In this document: positions 27,820-36,084 of the stretch, in pieces
Numbering within the stretch: position 1 is the stretch's first letter
Layout: each line of letters opens with the position of its first letter
Translations under genes and position numbers: made by a program
Origin: Amycolatopsis bartoniae
Lineage (GTDB): Bacteria; Actinomycetota; Actinomycetes; Mycobacteriales; Pseudonocardiaceae
Assembly: GCF_014191255.1 (NCBI RefSeq)
Contig: NZ_JACHWH010000016.1
Location: 1-64,000, forward strand
Length of the DNA stretch: 64,000 nt
Direction of reading: 5' to 3'
The notes under the pieces: model-generated
Database searches by the model: none
What the model saw: only the letters and a program-made list of their open reading frames with translations
What the model was told of the DNA's origin: nothing

Positions 27820-27839
27820 GACCGACAGGTTGGTAGGTC
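27820..27839. promoter_or_regulatory. TetR-type palindrome (possible operator)
   Basis: GACCGACAGGTTGGTAGGTC is a 20-bp imperfect palindrome of the GAC..AC/GT..GTC kind bound by many TetR proteins. It lies 44 bp beyond the 3' end of the TetR gene and about 280 bp upstream of the deaminase gene, not at an obvious promoter. The rest of 27596-27883 holds no gene that I can support. Confidence 0.35.
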
Positions 27840-27883
27840 TGTTATCGGCGCTGCCGGAAGTCTCCGGGAGCAGCACCGGAGAG

Positions 27884-28489
27884 CTACAGGTGAGCCGCGA
27901 TACTTCCTCGAAGCAGCTCGTCGAACAACGCGACTCCGGCCTCGACGTCGATCTCGCCGGGGTCCTCGAGCCACTGCATCTCCAGGCCCTCGATCACCGC
28001 CAGCAGTAGCGCGGCCAGTAGTCGCGGATCGACGTCCGACCTGAGCTCTCCACGAGCCGCAGACGCCTCGAGAGCCGTCGTCATCGCAGCCCGCAGGCGA
28101 CGCGAGCGGCGCACCAGCCAGTCGTGAGCGGGGTGTTCCGGATCCACGGCCTCGGCTCTGAGGGCATGAGCGAGGAGAATCAGATCGCGCTGGCCGAGGA
28201 TGCGGCGCAGTCGCGCCCGCACCCCGGCGATCAAGGTCGCCACCGAGTCGGCCACGGCGTCCTCGTCCAGCGCCAACTCGGCGTCGCGTTCGTCCAGCAG
28301 AGCGGTGAGGATCGCTTGCTTGTTGGCGAAATGGTGCAGCACGCCGGCGCGTGACAGCTCCGAACGTCGAGCAATCGCGTCGACCGTCGCGGCGCGAAAT
28401 CCGCGGGCAGCGAAGACGGCGTGTGCGGCGTCCAGGATCCGCCGACGAGCGAATTCCCCATCGCTCAGAGAGGAATGCGTGCGTGCCAT
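27884..28489 (-). CDS. TetR-family transcriptional regulator
   Basis: Regulator of 201 residues. HTH at about 15-60: RRRILDAAHAVFAARGFRAATVDAIARRSELSRAGVLHHFANK. The C-terminal helical domain has the HDWLVRRSRRLRAAM... pattern of the TetR_C group with conserved acidic positions. It stands alone between the deaminase operon and the truncated SDR, all on the same strand. Its ligand and targets are unknown; the palindrome just beyond its 3' end is a possible site. Confidence 0.9.
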   Translation of the reverse strand: MARTHSSLSDGEFARRRILDAAHAVFAARGFRAATVDAIARRSELSRAGVLHHFANKQAILTALLDERDAELALDEDAVADSVATLIAGVRARLRRILGQRDLILLAHALRAEAVDPEHPAHDWLVRRSRRLRAAMTTALEASAARGELRSDVDPRLLAALLLAVIEGLEMQWLEDPGEIDVEAGVALFDELLRGSIAAHL

Positions 28490-28669
28490 GGCGTCCAGAG
28501 TAGCGCCAGGCGGGCGGCCACCCCGGTCCCTCTCGGATCCGGACCCACGTGGTCGACGGTGCCGGCGACCCGGTCACCCGGGCGAGCGGCTGTTCGGCCG
28601 GTCCTGCCCGGACCTGATCCTCGTTGAGGTCCACGAGAAACAGGCAAAGCCCGATTACCCTCCAAGACC

Positions 28670-29221
28670 CTAGAAAGTGGCCAGTAGTCCACCGTCGACG
28701 GGGAGAATGGCGCCCGAGATGTAGGAGTCCTCATCCGACGCAAGAAAGGTGATGGCGGCCGCGACCTCCTCCGGAGTGCCTATTCTTCGCGCGGGAATCG
28801 CCGGTTCCAGAGACGCGAGAAGGTCCGCATCGTCGTCGTGCAGCGGGGTACGGATCGTCCCCAGGTCCACGGCATTGACCCGGATAGCCGGCGCGAACTC
28901 GGCGGCCCACGTCCGGGTGAAGGACGCCACCGCGGCTTTCGCCCCTCCGAAGGCGCTCACTCCCGGGAAGCCGCGATGGGCGGATATCGCGAGCACGTTG
29001 ATCACTGCACCGTTTCCCTTCTCCGTCATCGCGGGAGCGAGAGCGGCCGTGAGAAGAAACGGTGCGCGCGTGTTCAGTGCGAAGAGTTTATCGTATTCAT
29101 GGGGTGTATCGCGTCCACTGACGACCACGAAAACTCCTTGGCGCGCCAGCGCAACTGCGGTCGCTTGACCGATCCCACTGGTCGATCCGGCCACCAGGGC
29201 CGTGCGCCTGCTGTCGTTCAT
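28670..29221 (-). pseudogene. Internally deleted short-chain dehydrogenase
   Basis: From ATG 29221 the protein (183 residues; the family is usually about 250) starts with a good Rossmann motif (ALVAGSTSGIGQATA) and ends with a normal SDR tail (SGAILPVDGGLLATF). Between VVVSGRD and HEYDKLFALNTRAPFLL about 60 residues are missing, including the cofactor-site Asp and the NNAG motif. The catalytic YxxxK position reads FGGAK, so the Tyr is replaced by Phe. The frame is open, but the enzyme should be inactive. It is either a decayed gene or a protein kept for another use. Confidence 0.7.
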
Positions 29222-29686
29222 GATCCACGTATAGCACCAAATCAACCCTTCGCGGTTCTTCCCGATCCGGCTTTCAACGTGGCCCAGCAAACCCGTTCCC
29301 TGTCATGTCCCCAAATCCGGCGCGCCAACGGTCGATGATCCGCTCCACCGCCGGACACCGGAAATCGTCTTTTCGGAAGCCAGCTCCTGGACCCGCTCCG
29401 CCAGCCGCAGCAACCGGTCGTGCCACTGCTCACCAGGTACTCGGCTTCGGCCAACATGTTCCGCGCCGGCCAGCGGCGCCGCGACGTCGGCACGAGCGCG
29501 CCTGCCACCCGGGGAGGAGCATCACCGGACTGGAGCACGACACCCGCACAAGCCCGCGTGCGCGGCCAGCACCGGCACCTTGGCACGCGCTTTGGCAAGC
29601 AGAGCGTCAACCGCCTGCGGCGCAAGATGAACCGGCGTCATCAGCAAACCCTCCCCCCTCCCCCGGCTCGAGGCCCGCACTCTCGC
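29222..29686. other. Region without an intact gene
   Basis: About 460 bp between the truncated SDR and the MarR promoter. On the minus strand around 29320-29440 a short frame reads GEQWHDRLLRLAERVQELAS, which resembles the helical C-terminal domain of a TetR-type protein but has no matching start. The rest has mixed codon use in all frames. I read it as decayed DNA rather than a gene. Confidence 0.4.
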
Positions 29687-29730
29687 TTGACAGATCGTTA
29701 GGTACCTAGCTATATTTGCTAGGTGGCTAA
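29687..29730 (+). promoter_or_regulatory. MarR promoter and self-overlapping operator
   Basis: TTGACA (29687-29692) and TATATT (29711-29716) are 18 bp apart. The GTG start of the MarR gene at 29723 is seven bases after the -10, i.e. at the expected transcription start, so the mRNA should be leaderless. An inverted repeat spans 29698-29730: ACCTAGC (29704-29710) and GCTAGGT (29718-29724) pair perfectly, and the outer TTAGGT/GGCTAA arms pair except for two bases. It covers the -10 and the start codon, an ideal site for autorepression. Confidence 0.75.
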
Positions 29731-30187
29731 CAATCCGGTGGATCCCGAACACCAGTCCGCGGGCGCCTGGGCGAAGAAGTACTACTTCGCGACCCGGGTC
29801 GTGATGGAAGCCGTCCTGCGCCCGTACGGCGTCGGGCCCACGCAGTGGTACGTCATGCACCAGCTCATGACCGTGGGGCCGACGTCACAACGCGACCTCG
29901 CACGCATGCTCCAGATCGAGCGCGCGACGCTCACGGGCGTCGTGGCCGCCCTGGTCCGCAAGGGCCTGGTCGAACAGAAGCCTGATGCCACCGATCAGCG
30001 CCAGAAGGTGCTGAACGCCACCCCCGCCGGTGCCGCGCTCTGGCAAGAGCTGCCCGACCCGATCGCCCTCATTCTCGAGACGGCTTTCGACGGCATCGCA
30101 CAAGCCGAGATCGACACGACCGCCCGCGTGCTGCGCGAGGCGACCGGCAAGCTCACCGCCCTCTTTCCGAAGGGAAACGAATCATGA
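29723..30187 (+). CDS. MarR-family transcriptional regulator
   Basis: Regulator of 154 residues with the MarR winged helix: GPTQWYVMHQLMTVGPTSQRDLARMLQIERATLTGVVAALVRKGLVEQ, wing DATDQRQKVLNATPAG. It is expected to be a dimer that leaves DNA on binding a small phenolic or similar ligand. The GTG start has no ribosome-binding site and coincides with the predicted transcription start. The following epimerase-like gene overlaps by ATGA, so both are under the same palindromic operator. Confidence 0.92.
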   Translation: MANNPVDPEHQSAGAWAKKYYFATRVVMEAVLRPYGVGPTQWYVMHQLMTVGPTSQRDLARMLQIERATLTGVVAALVRKGLVEQKPDATDQRQKVLNATPAGAALWQELPDPIALILETAFDGIAQAEIDTTARVLREATGKLTALFPKGNES

Positions 30188-30999
30188 CCGTCCTCATCAC
30201 CGGCGGAACCGGCCTCGTCGGCACACGCCTGCTCCGGCGTCTCGTGGACGCGGGCATCGACTGCCGCGCGATCGTGCGCCCCGGCAAGGAACTCCCGGCG
30301 GGCGTGACACCCATCGAGGGCGACCTGCTCGACCCCGCGACACTGCCGAAGGCCGTCGAAGGCGTCTCCGCCGTCATCCACCTCGCCGCGGTCCTGCGCA
30401 CCCCCGACCCCGCTTTGATCGAACGGGTGAACGTCGGGGGCACGAAGAACCTCATCGAGGCGGTCCAGGCCCACGCTCCCGAAGCGCGCGTCATCATGGC
30501 CAGCACCAACCTCGTCTACAACGACGACCTCTCGCGACCGGCCCGCGAAGAGGACCCGGCCAACGCGCAGCAGCCCTATCCGGCGACCAAGATCATCGCG
30601 GAGCGGCTCCTGCGCGAAAGCGGACTGACCTGGACCGTCCTGCGGTTCCCCTTCGTCTACGGCGACCGCGACGGCCACCTGGAATCCGCACCGCAGCTGC
30701 TGGGCTCCTGGGGCTGGCACCCCGCGGCGACGATGAGCCTCATCCACCACCGCGACATCGCGACCGCGATGCGGCTCGCCCTGACCGGCACCATGGACAA
30801 CCAGGTCGTCAACCTCGCCGACGACGCTCCGACCTCGGTCTACGAGATCGCCCGCATCGTCGGAGCGGAATACAAGGAATCCGCCGAACCCCTGGCAAAC
30901 CCGTGGAAGGGGCACGTCGACGCGACCCTCGCCCGCGAACTCGGATTCCGGCCGCTCGTGCGAAGCGTCCACCAGGCAGCCGCCGAAGACGCGTTGTAA
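30184..30999 (+). CDS. NAD-dependent epimerase/dehydratase-like protein
   Basis: Extended SDR of 271 residues. Rossmann motif TVLITGGTGLVGTRLLRRL, then GDLLDP, HLAAVLR and the substrate segment STNLVY. The catalytic YxxxK is YPATK at about residue 131. Likely a nucleotide-sugar or isoprenoid/aldehyde-type reductase; it lacks the C-terminal domain detail to decide. Translationally coupled to the MarR gene, so its substrate may be linked to the MarR effector. Confidence 0.85.
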   Translation: MTVLITGGTGLVGTRLLRRLVDAGIDCRAIVRPGKELPAGVTPIEGDLLDPATLPKAVEGVSAVIHLAAVLRTPDPALIERVNVGGTKNLIEAVQAHAPEARVIMASTNLVYNDDLSRPAREEDPANAQQPYPATKIIAERLLRESGLTWTVLRFPFVYGDRDGHLESAPQLLGSWGWHPAATMSLIHHRDIATAMRLALTGTMDNQVVNLADDAPTSVYEIARIVGAEYKESAEPLANPWKGHVDATLARELGFRPLVRSVHQAAAEDAL

Positions 31000-31029
31000 C
31001 GACGCGGCGTTCTCACGCTACTACAGGTT

Positions 31030-31039
31030 GGCTATAGCA
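31030..31039. promoter_or_regulatory. GCTATAGC operator upstream of the GntR gene
   Basis: GGCTATAGCA with the perfect 8-bp palindrome GCTATAGC at 31031-31038, about 60 bp before the GntR start. The same palindrome recurs at 31814-31821 in front of the dioxygenase gene. Short AT-centred palindromes are typical of FadR-type GntR proteins. Probably mediates autoregulation. Confidence 0.55.
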
Positions 31040-31096
31040 TGTGGCCAAACTCGCGCCGCTCGACGATCGCGGCGCCGGACCGCAAGGAGCCGCGCA

Positions 31097-31774
31097 GTGA
31101 CCGACTCGGCCGGGAACCCCCTGTCGTCCCTTGAGCGACACGAGTCTCTCGCCGATCGGGCGTACCAGCAGATCCGCGAAAGCATCGCCAGCGGAGCCCT
31201 CGCCCCCGGCCAGAAGGTCACCGAGCGCAACCTGGCCTTCCTGCTCGGCGTGAGCCCCACCCCGGTCCGGGAGGCGCTGCGCCGGCTCGAGCAGGAGCAC
31301 CTGATCGAACGCCACTCGGCGCGCTCGCTCGCCGTCGCCCAGCACTCCACGGAGACGATCCAGGAGCTGCTCTACGCCGAATCGTTGTTGCGCGGCGCAC
31401 TGGCTCGGTTCGCCGCACAGAAGATCACCGACGACCAGGTCGACGAGCTGGCCCGGATCGTCGACGAATTGGCCCGGTCCGGGACTGACCCCGAAGTCGC
31501 TCAGCAGGCCGCCGACCGCTTCGACGCCGTGCTCCGCCGGGCCGCGGCCAATGCCTCCCTCGACTCCCTGGCGTCGAGCGCCGGCGTGTTCGGGCGGGCA
31601 CGCCGCATCCGGCTGATCGAGCAGTGGTCCCCCGAAGAGCGAATGACCCGCCTCCAGATCCATCGCGAGATCGTCGACGCCCTCCGTGCCCGGGACGCCG
31701 ATCGCGTCGAACTGCTGACGCGCGAGCAGCTCGAGTCGTCCCGGCGTCTGCTGCTCAGCGCCGACCTCGACTGA
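31097..31774 (+). CDS. GntR-family regulator (FadR/FCD type)
   Basis: Regulator of 225 residues. Winged helix at about 15-75: LADRAYQQIRESIASGALAPGQKVTERNLAFLLGVSPTPVREALRRLEQEHLIE. The rest is an all-helical FCD ligand-binding domain. GTG at 31097 was chosen for its AAGGAG nine bases upstream and the normal N-terminal length. It precedes the catabolic genes on the same strand with an 80-bp gap holding a second copy of its presumed operator. Expected to repress the dioxygenase operon until an organic-acid inducer binds. Confidence 0.9.
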   Translation: MTDSAGNPLSSLERHESLADRAYQQIRESIASGALAPGQKVTERNLAFLLGVSPTPVREALRRLEQEHLIERHSARSLAVAQHSTETIQELLYAESLLRGALARFAAQKITDDQVDELARIVDELARSGTDPEVAQQAADRFDAVLRRAAANASLDSLASSAGVFGRARRIRLIEQWSPEERMTRLQIHREIVDALRARDADRVELLTREQLESSRRLLLSADLD

Positions 31775-31812
31775 TTCGCCTCTTGACAACAAACCCTCGG
31801 TCGACTTCTATT

Positions 31813-31822
31813 TGCTATAGCA
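31813..31822. promoter_or_regulatory. TGCTATAGCA operator in front of the dioxygenase operon
   Basis: Perfect 10-bp palindrome 33 bp upstream of the dioxygenase GTG, sharing GCTATAGC with the site before the GntR gene. TTGACA occurs at 31783-31788, but I see no good -10 at the right spacing, so the promoter boxes are not assigned. Confidence 0.6.
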
Positions 31823-31854
31823 TCTCGCAGATACCACAGTGCAAGGAGACGCCT

Positions 31855-32907
31855 GTGACCTACTCACCGCTGAGCAAGGACCTGGCTTGGTTGCCCGCCG
31901 ACCTGGAGGACCAGAGCCGATGGATCTACCGGCTCACTCCCGCGGACATCAAGGACATCGAGAACGCGCTCGCCGCGTCCAAGGCCGCCGGGGCCACGAT
32001 CGAGACACTGACCAAGGAGACGTTCCCCCTCGACATCTTCGACGACGCGCTGGCCCTCACCCTCGATCGGCTGGAGAACGACCTCGGCCTGTTCGTGCTC
32101 CGGGGCCTGCCCGTCGAGCGGTTCACCAAGGACGAGCTGCGGTTGATCTACTGGGGCATCGGCCTGCACATGGGCACCGCGCGCTCGCAGAGTTTCAAGG
32201 GCGACGTGCTCGGTGACGTCCGGGACTTCGGCCAGTCCGCCGTCACCCAGACCGGCCGGGGGTACATGTCGCGCGAGGGCCTGGGCTTCCACACCGACAG
32301 CGCCGACATCGTCGCGCTGTTCGTGCTGCGGACGGCCAAGAGCGGCGGGCGGAGCCTGTTCTGCAGCTCGGTGGCCGTCGCCGACGAGATCGCCCGTACC
32401 CGCCCCGACCTGTTCGAGGTGCTGCAGCAGCCCTTCTACCACTCCTGGAAGGGCTCCGAGCGGCCCGGCGAGAAGCCGTACTACCGACAGCCGATCTTCA
32501 GCATCGAAGACGGCCGCTTCTCCTCGCGCTGGGTCGCGCCGCACATCTGGTCGGCTCAGGAGTTCGAAGACGTGCCGCCGCTGACCGACGCGCAGACCGA
32601 GGCGATGAAGCTGCTGATCTCACTCAACGACGACCCGCGGTTCCACACCTCGATGATGTTCGAGCCCGGCGACTTCCAGTTCCTCAACAACCACGTGGTC
32701 TACCACGCACGGACGGAGTTCGAGGACTGGGAAGACGAAGACCGCAAGCGGCACCTGCTGCGGCTGTGGCTGGCTCCTGCCAACTCGCGTCCCCTGAGCG
32801 AGGGCATGCGGGAGTTCTACGGCGACGTCCGGCCCGGCGTCCCCCGCGGCGGATTCCCTGCGCGCGTCGACGATCCCGTCTTCGTCACCCAGGACCAGAA
32901 GGCCTGA
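31855..32907 (+). CDS. TauD/TfdA-family Fe(II)/2-oxoglutarate dioxygenase
   Basis: Oxygenase of 350 residues that hydroxylates its substrate with decarboxylation of 2-oxoglutarate. The facial triad is His146 and Asp148 in LGFHTDSAD and, near the C-terminus, His284 in YHARTEF; Arg303 in HLLRLWL would bind the 2-oxoglutarate carboxylate. GTG at 31855 with AAGGAG before it. The closest relatives of such long TauD-type proteins act on sulfonates, phenoxy acids or carnitine-like compounds. It opens the operon, followed two bases later by the MmgE/PrpD gene, so it probably carries out the first oxidation. Confidence 0.85.
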   Translation: MTYSPLSKDLAWLPADLEDQSRWIYRLTPADIKDIENALAASKAAGATIETLTKETFPLDIFDDALALTLDRLENDLGLFVLRGLPVERFTKDELRLIYWGIGLHMGTARSQSFKGDVLGDVRDFGQSAVTQTGRGYMSREGLGFHTDSADIVALFVLRTAKSGGRSLFCSSVAVADEIARTRPDLFEVLQQPFYHSWKGSERPGEKPYYRQPIFSIEDGRFSSRWVAPHIWSAQEFEDVPPLTDAQTEAMKLLISLNDDPRFHTSMMFEPGDFQFLNNHVVYHARTEFEDWEDEDRKRHLLRLWLAPANSRPLSEGMREFYGDVRPGVPRGGFPARVDDPVFVTQDQKA

Positions 32908-32909
32908 GC

Positions 32910-34334
32910 GTGCCGACCAACACCGAGACGACCGCCGAGGCCACCGTCGCGATCCTGCCCGCGCTGGCCGGGCGGATCAGCGCGTACCGGATCGAGGACC
33001 TCGACGACCACGCCCGCCGGCTCGTCCGCACGGCGTTCACCGACACCCTGGGCGTTGCCCTCGCCGGCTCCGGATTCGCCGGGATCACCGCGATCCGCAC
33101 GGCCGCCGGAATCGCGGCGAGCGAGAACGGGAGCCTCGTGCTCGGCACCGCCGAGCGCGTCCCCGCCCTGGACGCCGGGCTCCTCAACGGTGTCGCCGCG
33201 CACGCCCTGGACTTCGACGACGGCAACTCGGCCCTGGGCGGGCACCCCTCGGCGATGCTCGTGCCCGCGCTCCTCGCCCTCGGCGAGGAGACCGGCGCGT
33301 CGGCGCCGGACGTCGCCGTCGCCTACGCGGCCGGCTATGAGGTGATGATCCGGCTGGCGTACGGGCTGAACCCGGCGCACTACCAACGCGGCTGGCACCC
33401 GACCTCGACCATCGGCGTCATCGGAATCGCGGCGGCGGCCGCGCGGCTGCTCCGGCTGTCCGCGGAACGCACCGCGATCGCGATGGCGGTCGCGGTGTCC
33501 CACGCGGCGGGAGTGAAGGCGAACTTCGGCACGATGACCAAGTCCCTGCACGTCGGGCAGGCGGTTCGCAACGGCATCCTCGCCGCCAAGCTCGCGGCGG
33601 CGGGCTACACGGCCAACCCCGGCGCGCTCGAACACCGGCAAGGCTTCCTCGCCGTCTACAATGGACACGGCGACTTCGACTCCGGGCGAATCGTCGCCGG
33701 GCTTTCCGGGCCGCCGCTGGCCTGCTCCGAGCACAACCCGATCAAGCTCTACGCCTGCTGCCACAGCACCCACGGCGCGATCGAGGCGGCCCGGGAGATC
33801 CGCCGCTCGCCGGGCTTCGACGCGGGCCGCGTCGAAGCCGTCGAGATCACCGTGGATCCGAATCGCCTGCCGCACACCGACCGCCCGGTGCTGACCGAAG
33901 CCCTGTCGGGAAAGTTCAGCCTGCAGTACGTGACGTCCCGGGCTCTGCTCACCGGAACCGTCGCGTTGGCGGACTTCGACGGCGACGCCCATCACGACCC
34001 CGCCACCCTCGCGCTGATGAGCCGGGTTCGGGTGATGCCGGCCGCTCCCGGTGGCCGGAGCAACTCGTTCACCGCGACCGTCCGAATCAGACAGTTCGAC
34101 GGGACCGTGTTCACCGCGACACGCGGTCCGCACGGTTCTGAAAGCGACACGCCGGTCGACCCGTCCCTGCTCCGGCAGAAGTTCACGGACTGCGCCGGGC
34201 GGGTGCTGCCCGCGGACCGGGTGACCGCGCTGAGCGAGGCGCTGCTGCAGTTCCCCGACACCGGCACCACCGTGCGCGAGCTCATGCGGCTCGCCGAAGT
34301 CCACCGTCCCACCGAAGCGAGGGTGACACCATGA
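32910..34334 (+). CDS. MmgE/PrpD-family protein
   Basis: 474 residues of the MmgE/PrpD fold, whose characterised members are 2-methylcitrate dehydratase, cis-aconitate decarboxylase and iminodisuccinate epimerase. Family landmarks: ALDFDDGNSALGGHPSAMLVPALLA, RGWHPTSTIGVIGIAAAAARLL, GTMTKSLHVGQAVRNGILAAKLA and KLYACCHSTHGAIEAA. No propionate genes (prpB/C) are near, so a branched or tricarboxylic acid intermediate of the neighbouring pathway is more likely than methylcitrate. The stop overlaps the AtuA start (ATGA). Confidence 0.88.
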   Translation: MPTNTETTAEATVAILPALAGRISAYRIEDLDDHARRLVRTAFTDTLGVALAGSGFAGITAIRTAAGIAASENGSLVLGTAERVPALDAGLLNGVAAHALDFDDGNSALGGHPSAMLVPALLALGEETGASAPDVAVAYAAGYEVMIRLAYGLNPAHYQRGWHPTSTIGVIGIAAAAARLLRLSAERTAIAMAVAVSHAAGVKANFGTMTKSLHVGQAVRNGILAAKLAAAGYTANPGALEHRQGFLAVYNGHGDFDSGRIVAGLSGPPLACSEHNPIKLYACCHSTHGAIEAAREIRRSPGFDAGRVEAVEITVDPNRLPHTDRPVLTEALSGKFSLQYVTSRALLTGTVALADFDGDAHHDPATLALMSRVRVMPAAPGGRSNSFTATVRIRQFDGTVFTATRGPHGSESDTPVDPSLLRQKFTDCAGRVLPADRVTALSEALLQFPDTGTTVRELMRLAEVHRPTEARVTP

Positions 34335-35701
34335 CCGACCCGATCCGGGTGCTCTTCCCGGTGGGCATGCTGGGCGGTGGCTTTCCGCCCGAGACCGTGA
34401 CCCGCGGCATCGAACTCGGTGCCGACATCATCGCCGTCGACGGCGGCTCCACCGACTCCGGCCCCCACTACCTGGGGACCGCGACGGCCAAGACCGCCCG
34501 GGCCGCCGTCGAACGGGACCTGCGGGTGCTCGTGCCCGCGGCGCACGACGCGAACATTCCCCTCGTCGTCGGATCCTGCGGCACCTCGGGATGCGACGCC
34601 GGTGTCGAGTGGATCTACGAGATCGTCCAGCGGATCTGCGCCGACCTGGGGATCAGCCGGCGAATCGCCAGGGTCTACAGCGAACAGGACCCCGCCCGGA
34701 TCGCCGATCTGCTCGCGCAGGGCCGGGTGCACCCCCTCGGTACGGCCGAGCCGCTGCGGCAGGAGACCGTGGCCCGGTGCCGGCACATCGTCGGGCTGAT
34801 GGGACACGAACCGCTCGCCGACGCGCTCCGCGACGGCGCGGAGATCGTCCTCGCCGGCCGCTCCACCGACACGGCACTGGCGGCGGTGCTGCCCTTGCTG
34901 CGCGGGCTGCCCGCGGGCCCCGCGTGGCACGCGGCGAAGATCGCCGAGTGCGGCGGCCTCTGCACCGAAAACCCCAGGGCTGGTGGCGTCCTGGTGACCG
35001 TCGACGACACCGGCTTCACCGTGGAGCCGCTCGCGGTGCACGCCCGGTGCACCACGCGCAGCGTCGCCGCACACATGCTGTACGAGAACGCCGACCCCTT
35101 CCGGCTCCGCGAGCCGGCCGGCACGCTGAACACGAGCGACGCCGTCTACACGGCGCTCGACGAGCGCCGGGTGCGGGTCGAGGGCTCCCGGTTCGAGCCG
35201 GCCGAGCAGCAGACCATCAAGCTGGAAGGCGCCGCCTCGACGGGTTTCCAGGCTCAGCTGATCACCGGTATCCGCGACCCGGAGATCCTCGGCAGGCTCG
35301 ACGACTGGTGCCGGCGACTGATCGCCTACCTCGACAAGCACGTTCCCTCGACCTTCGGGCTGGCTCCCGGGGAGTACGACTATTCGCTGCGCCGTTTCGG
35401 CCACGACGCCGTACTGGGTGCGGCCGAGCCCGAACGGGGCACCCCACCCCGCGAGGTCGGCCTCGTGCTCACCGTGACCGCCCCGGACCAGGCCACGGCC
35501 GACGACCTGGCGAAGTTCGCCAACCCGATGATGTTGCACCTCCCGCTCGACGACGACAGCCCCTTCCCGACGTTCGCGTTCATCGACTCCCCCGCGGAGA
35601 CCGCGCGGGGCGAGTCCTTCGAGTTCGTGCTGCAGCACGTGGTCGACGTGGCCGACGAGCGAGACCTGTTCCGGACCGTTCATTCGGAGGTGGGAGCGTG
35701 A
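34331..35701 (+). CDS. AtuA-family protein (acyclic terpene utilisation / DUF1446)
   Basis: 456 residues with the AtuA/DUF1446 landmarks VLFPVGMLGGGFPPETVTRG, DIIAVDGGSTDSGPHYLG, VVGSCGTSGCDAG and the middle segment IAECGGLCTENP. The family is named for a citronellol/geraniol gene cluster; the biochemical reaction is not established to my knowledge. It is joined to the MmgE/PrpD gene by ATGA and to the DUF4387 gene by GTGA, and this trio recurs as a unit in catabolic clusters, suggesting a multi-subunit (de)hydratase or similar enzyme (inference). Confidence 0.87.
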   Translation: MTDPIRVLFPVGMLGGGFPPETVTRGIELGADIIAVDGGSTDSGPHYLGTATAKTARAAVERDLRVLVPAAHDANIPLVVGSCGTSGCDAGVEWIYEIVQRICADLGISRRIARVYSEQDPARIADLLAQGRVHPLGTAEPLRQETVARCRHIVGLMGHEPLADALRDGAEIVLAGRSTDTALAAVLPLLRGLPAGPAWHAAKIAECGGLCTENPRAGGVLVTVDDTGFTVEPLAVHARCTTRSVAAHMLYENADPFRLREPAGTLNTSDAVYTALDERRVRVEGSRFEPAEQQTIKLEGAASTGFQAQLITGIRDPEILGRLDDWCRRLIAYLDKHVPSTFGLAPGEYDYSLRRFGHDAVLGAAEPERGTPPREVGLVLTVTAPDQATADDLAKFANPMMLHLPLDDDSPFPTFAFIDSPAETARGESFEFVLQHVVDVADERDLFRTVHSEVGA

Positions 35702-36003
35702 CCCGGCTTCGAGACATCGCGACACACGTCCGCTCGAAGAACGCGGGCCCGTTCTGGCTGACCGTCGACGTCTTCCTGCCCGACCGCGCTTCCTTCGACC
35801 GGGCGGTGGCCTCCGGCCTCACCGACCGGGCGGTGGTCGGCCGGACCTACGACGTCGACCCCGCGACCGTGCTCGTCTTCCCCGTCCCCGGCCTGCACGT
35901 CGTCAAGGTCTCGTTCCCGCGGCCCACCACGCAGGGCGCCCGCGACGACCGCGACATGCACGGCGGTCAGCAGTTCGTCCCCCTGCTCGACCTGGCCGTC
36001 TGA
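35698..36003 (+). CDS. DUF4387 partner of AtuA
   Basis: Small protein of 101 residues: TRLRDIATHVRSKNAGPFWLTVDVFL and later VKVSFPRPTTQGARDDRDMHGGQQ. This is the DUF4387 family, nearly always next to AtuA-like genes; some AtuA proteins carry it fused at their C-terminus. GTG at 35698 overlaps the AtuA stop. It most likely forms the small subunit of the same enzyme. Confidence 0.85.
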   Translation: MTRLRDIATHVRSKNAGPFWLTVDVFLPDRASFDRAVASGLTDRAVVGRTYDVDPATVLVFPVPGLHVVKVSFPRPTTQGARDDRDMHGGQQFVPLLDLAV

Positions 36004-36084
36004 GCCCCGGAGAGCCACTTTCGAACCGGCGGCGCCACCATCGCCCGGCCGGCCGGCCCCCATTCCTCAACGAGGAGGATTCTC

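Noticed and set aside
29242-29625. Minus-strand ORF upstream of the truncated SDR
   Set aside because: Codon use is irregular; only a short stretch in another frame resembles a TetR C-terminal domain.
31783-31816. Full promoter before the dioxygenase gene
   Set aside because: TTGACA is present, but no acceptable -10 at 16-18 bp; TATAGC is 27 bp away.
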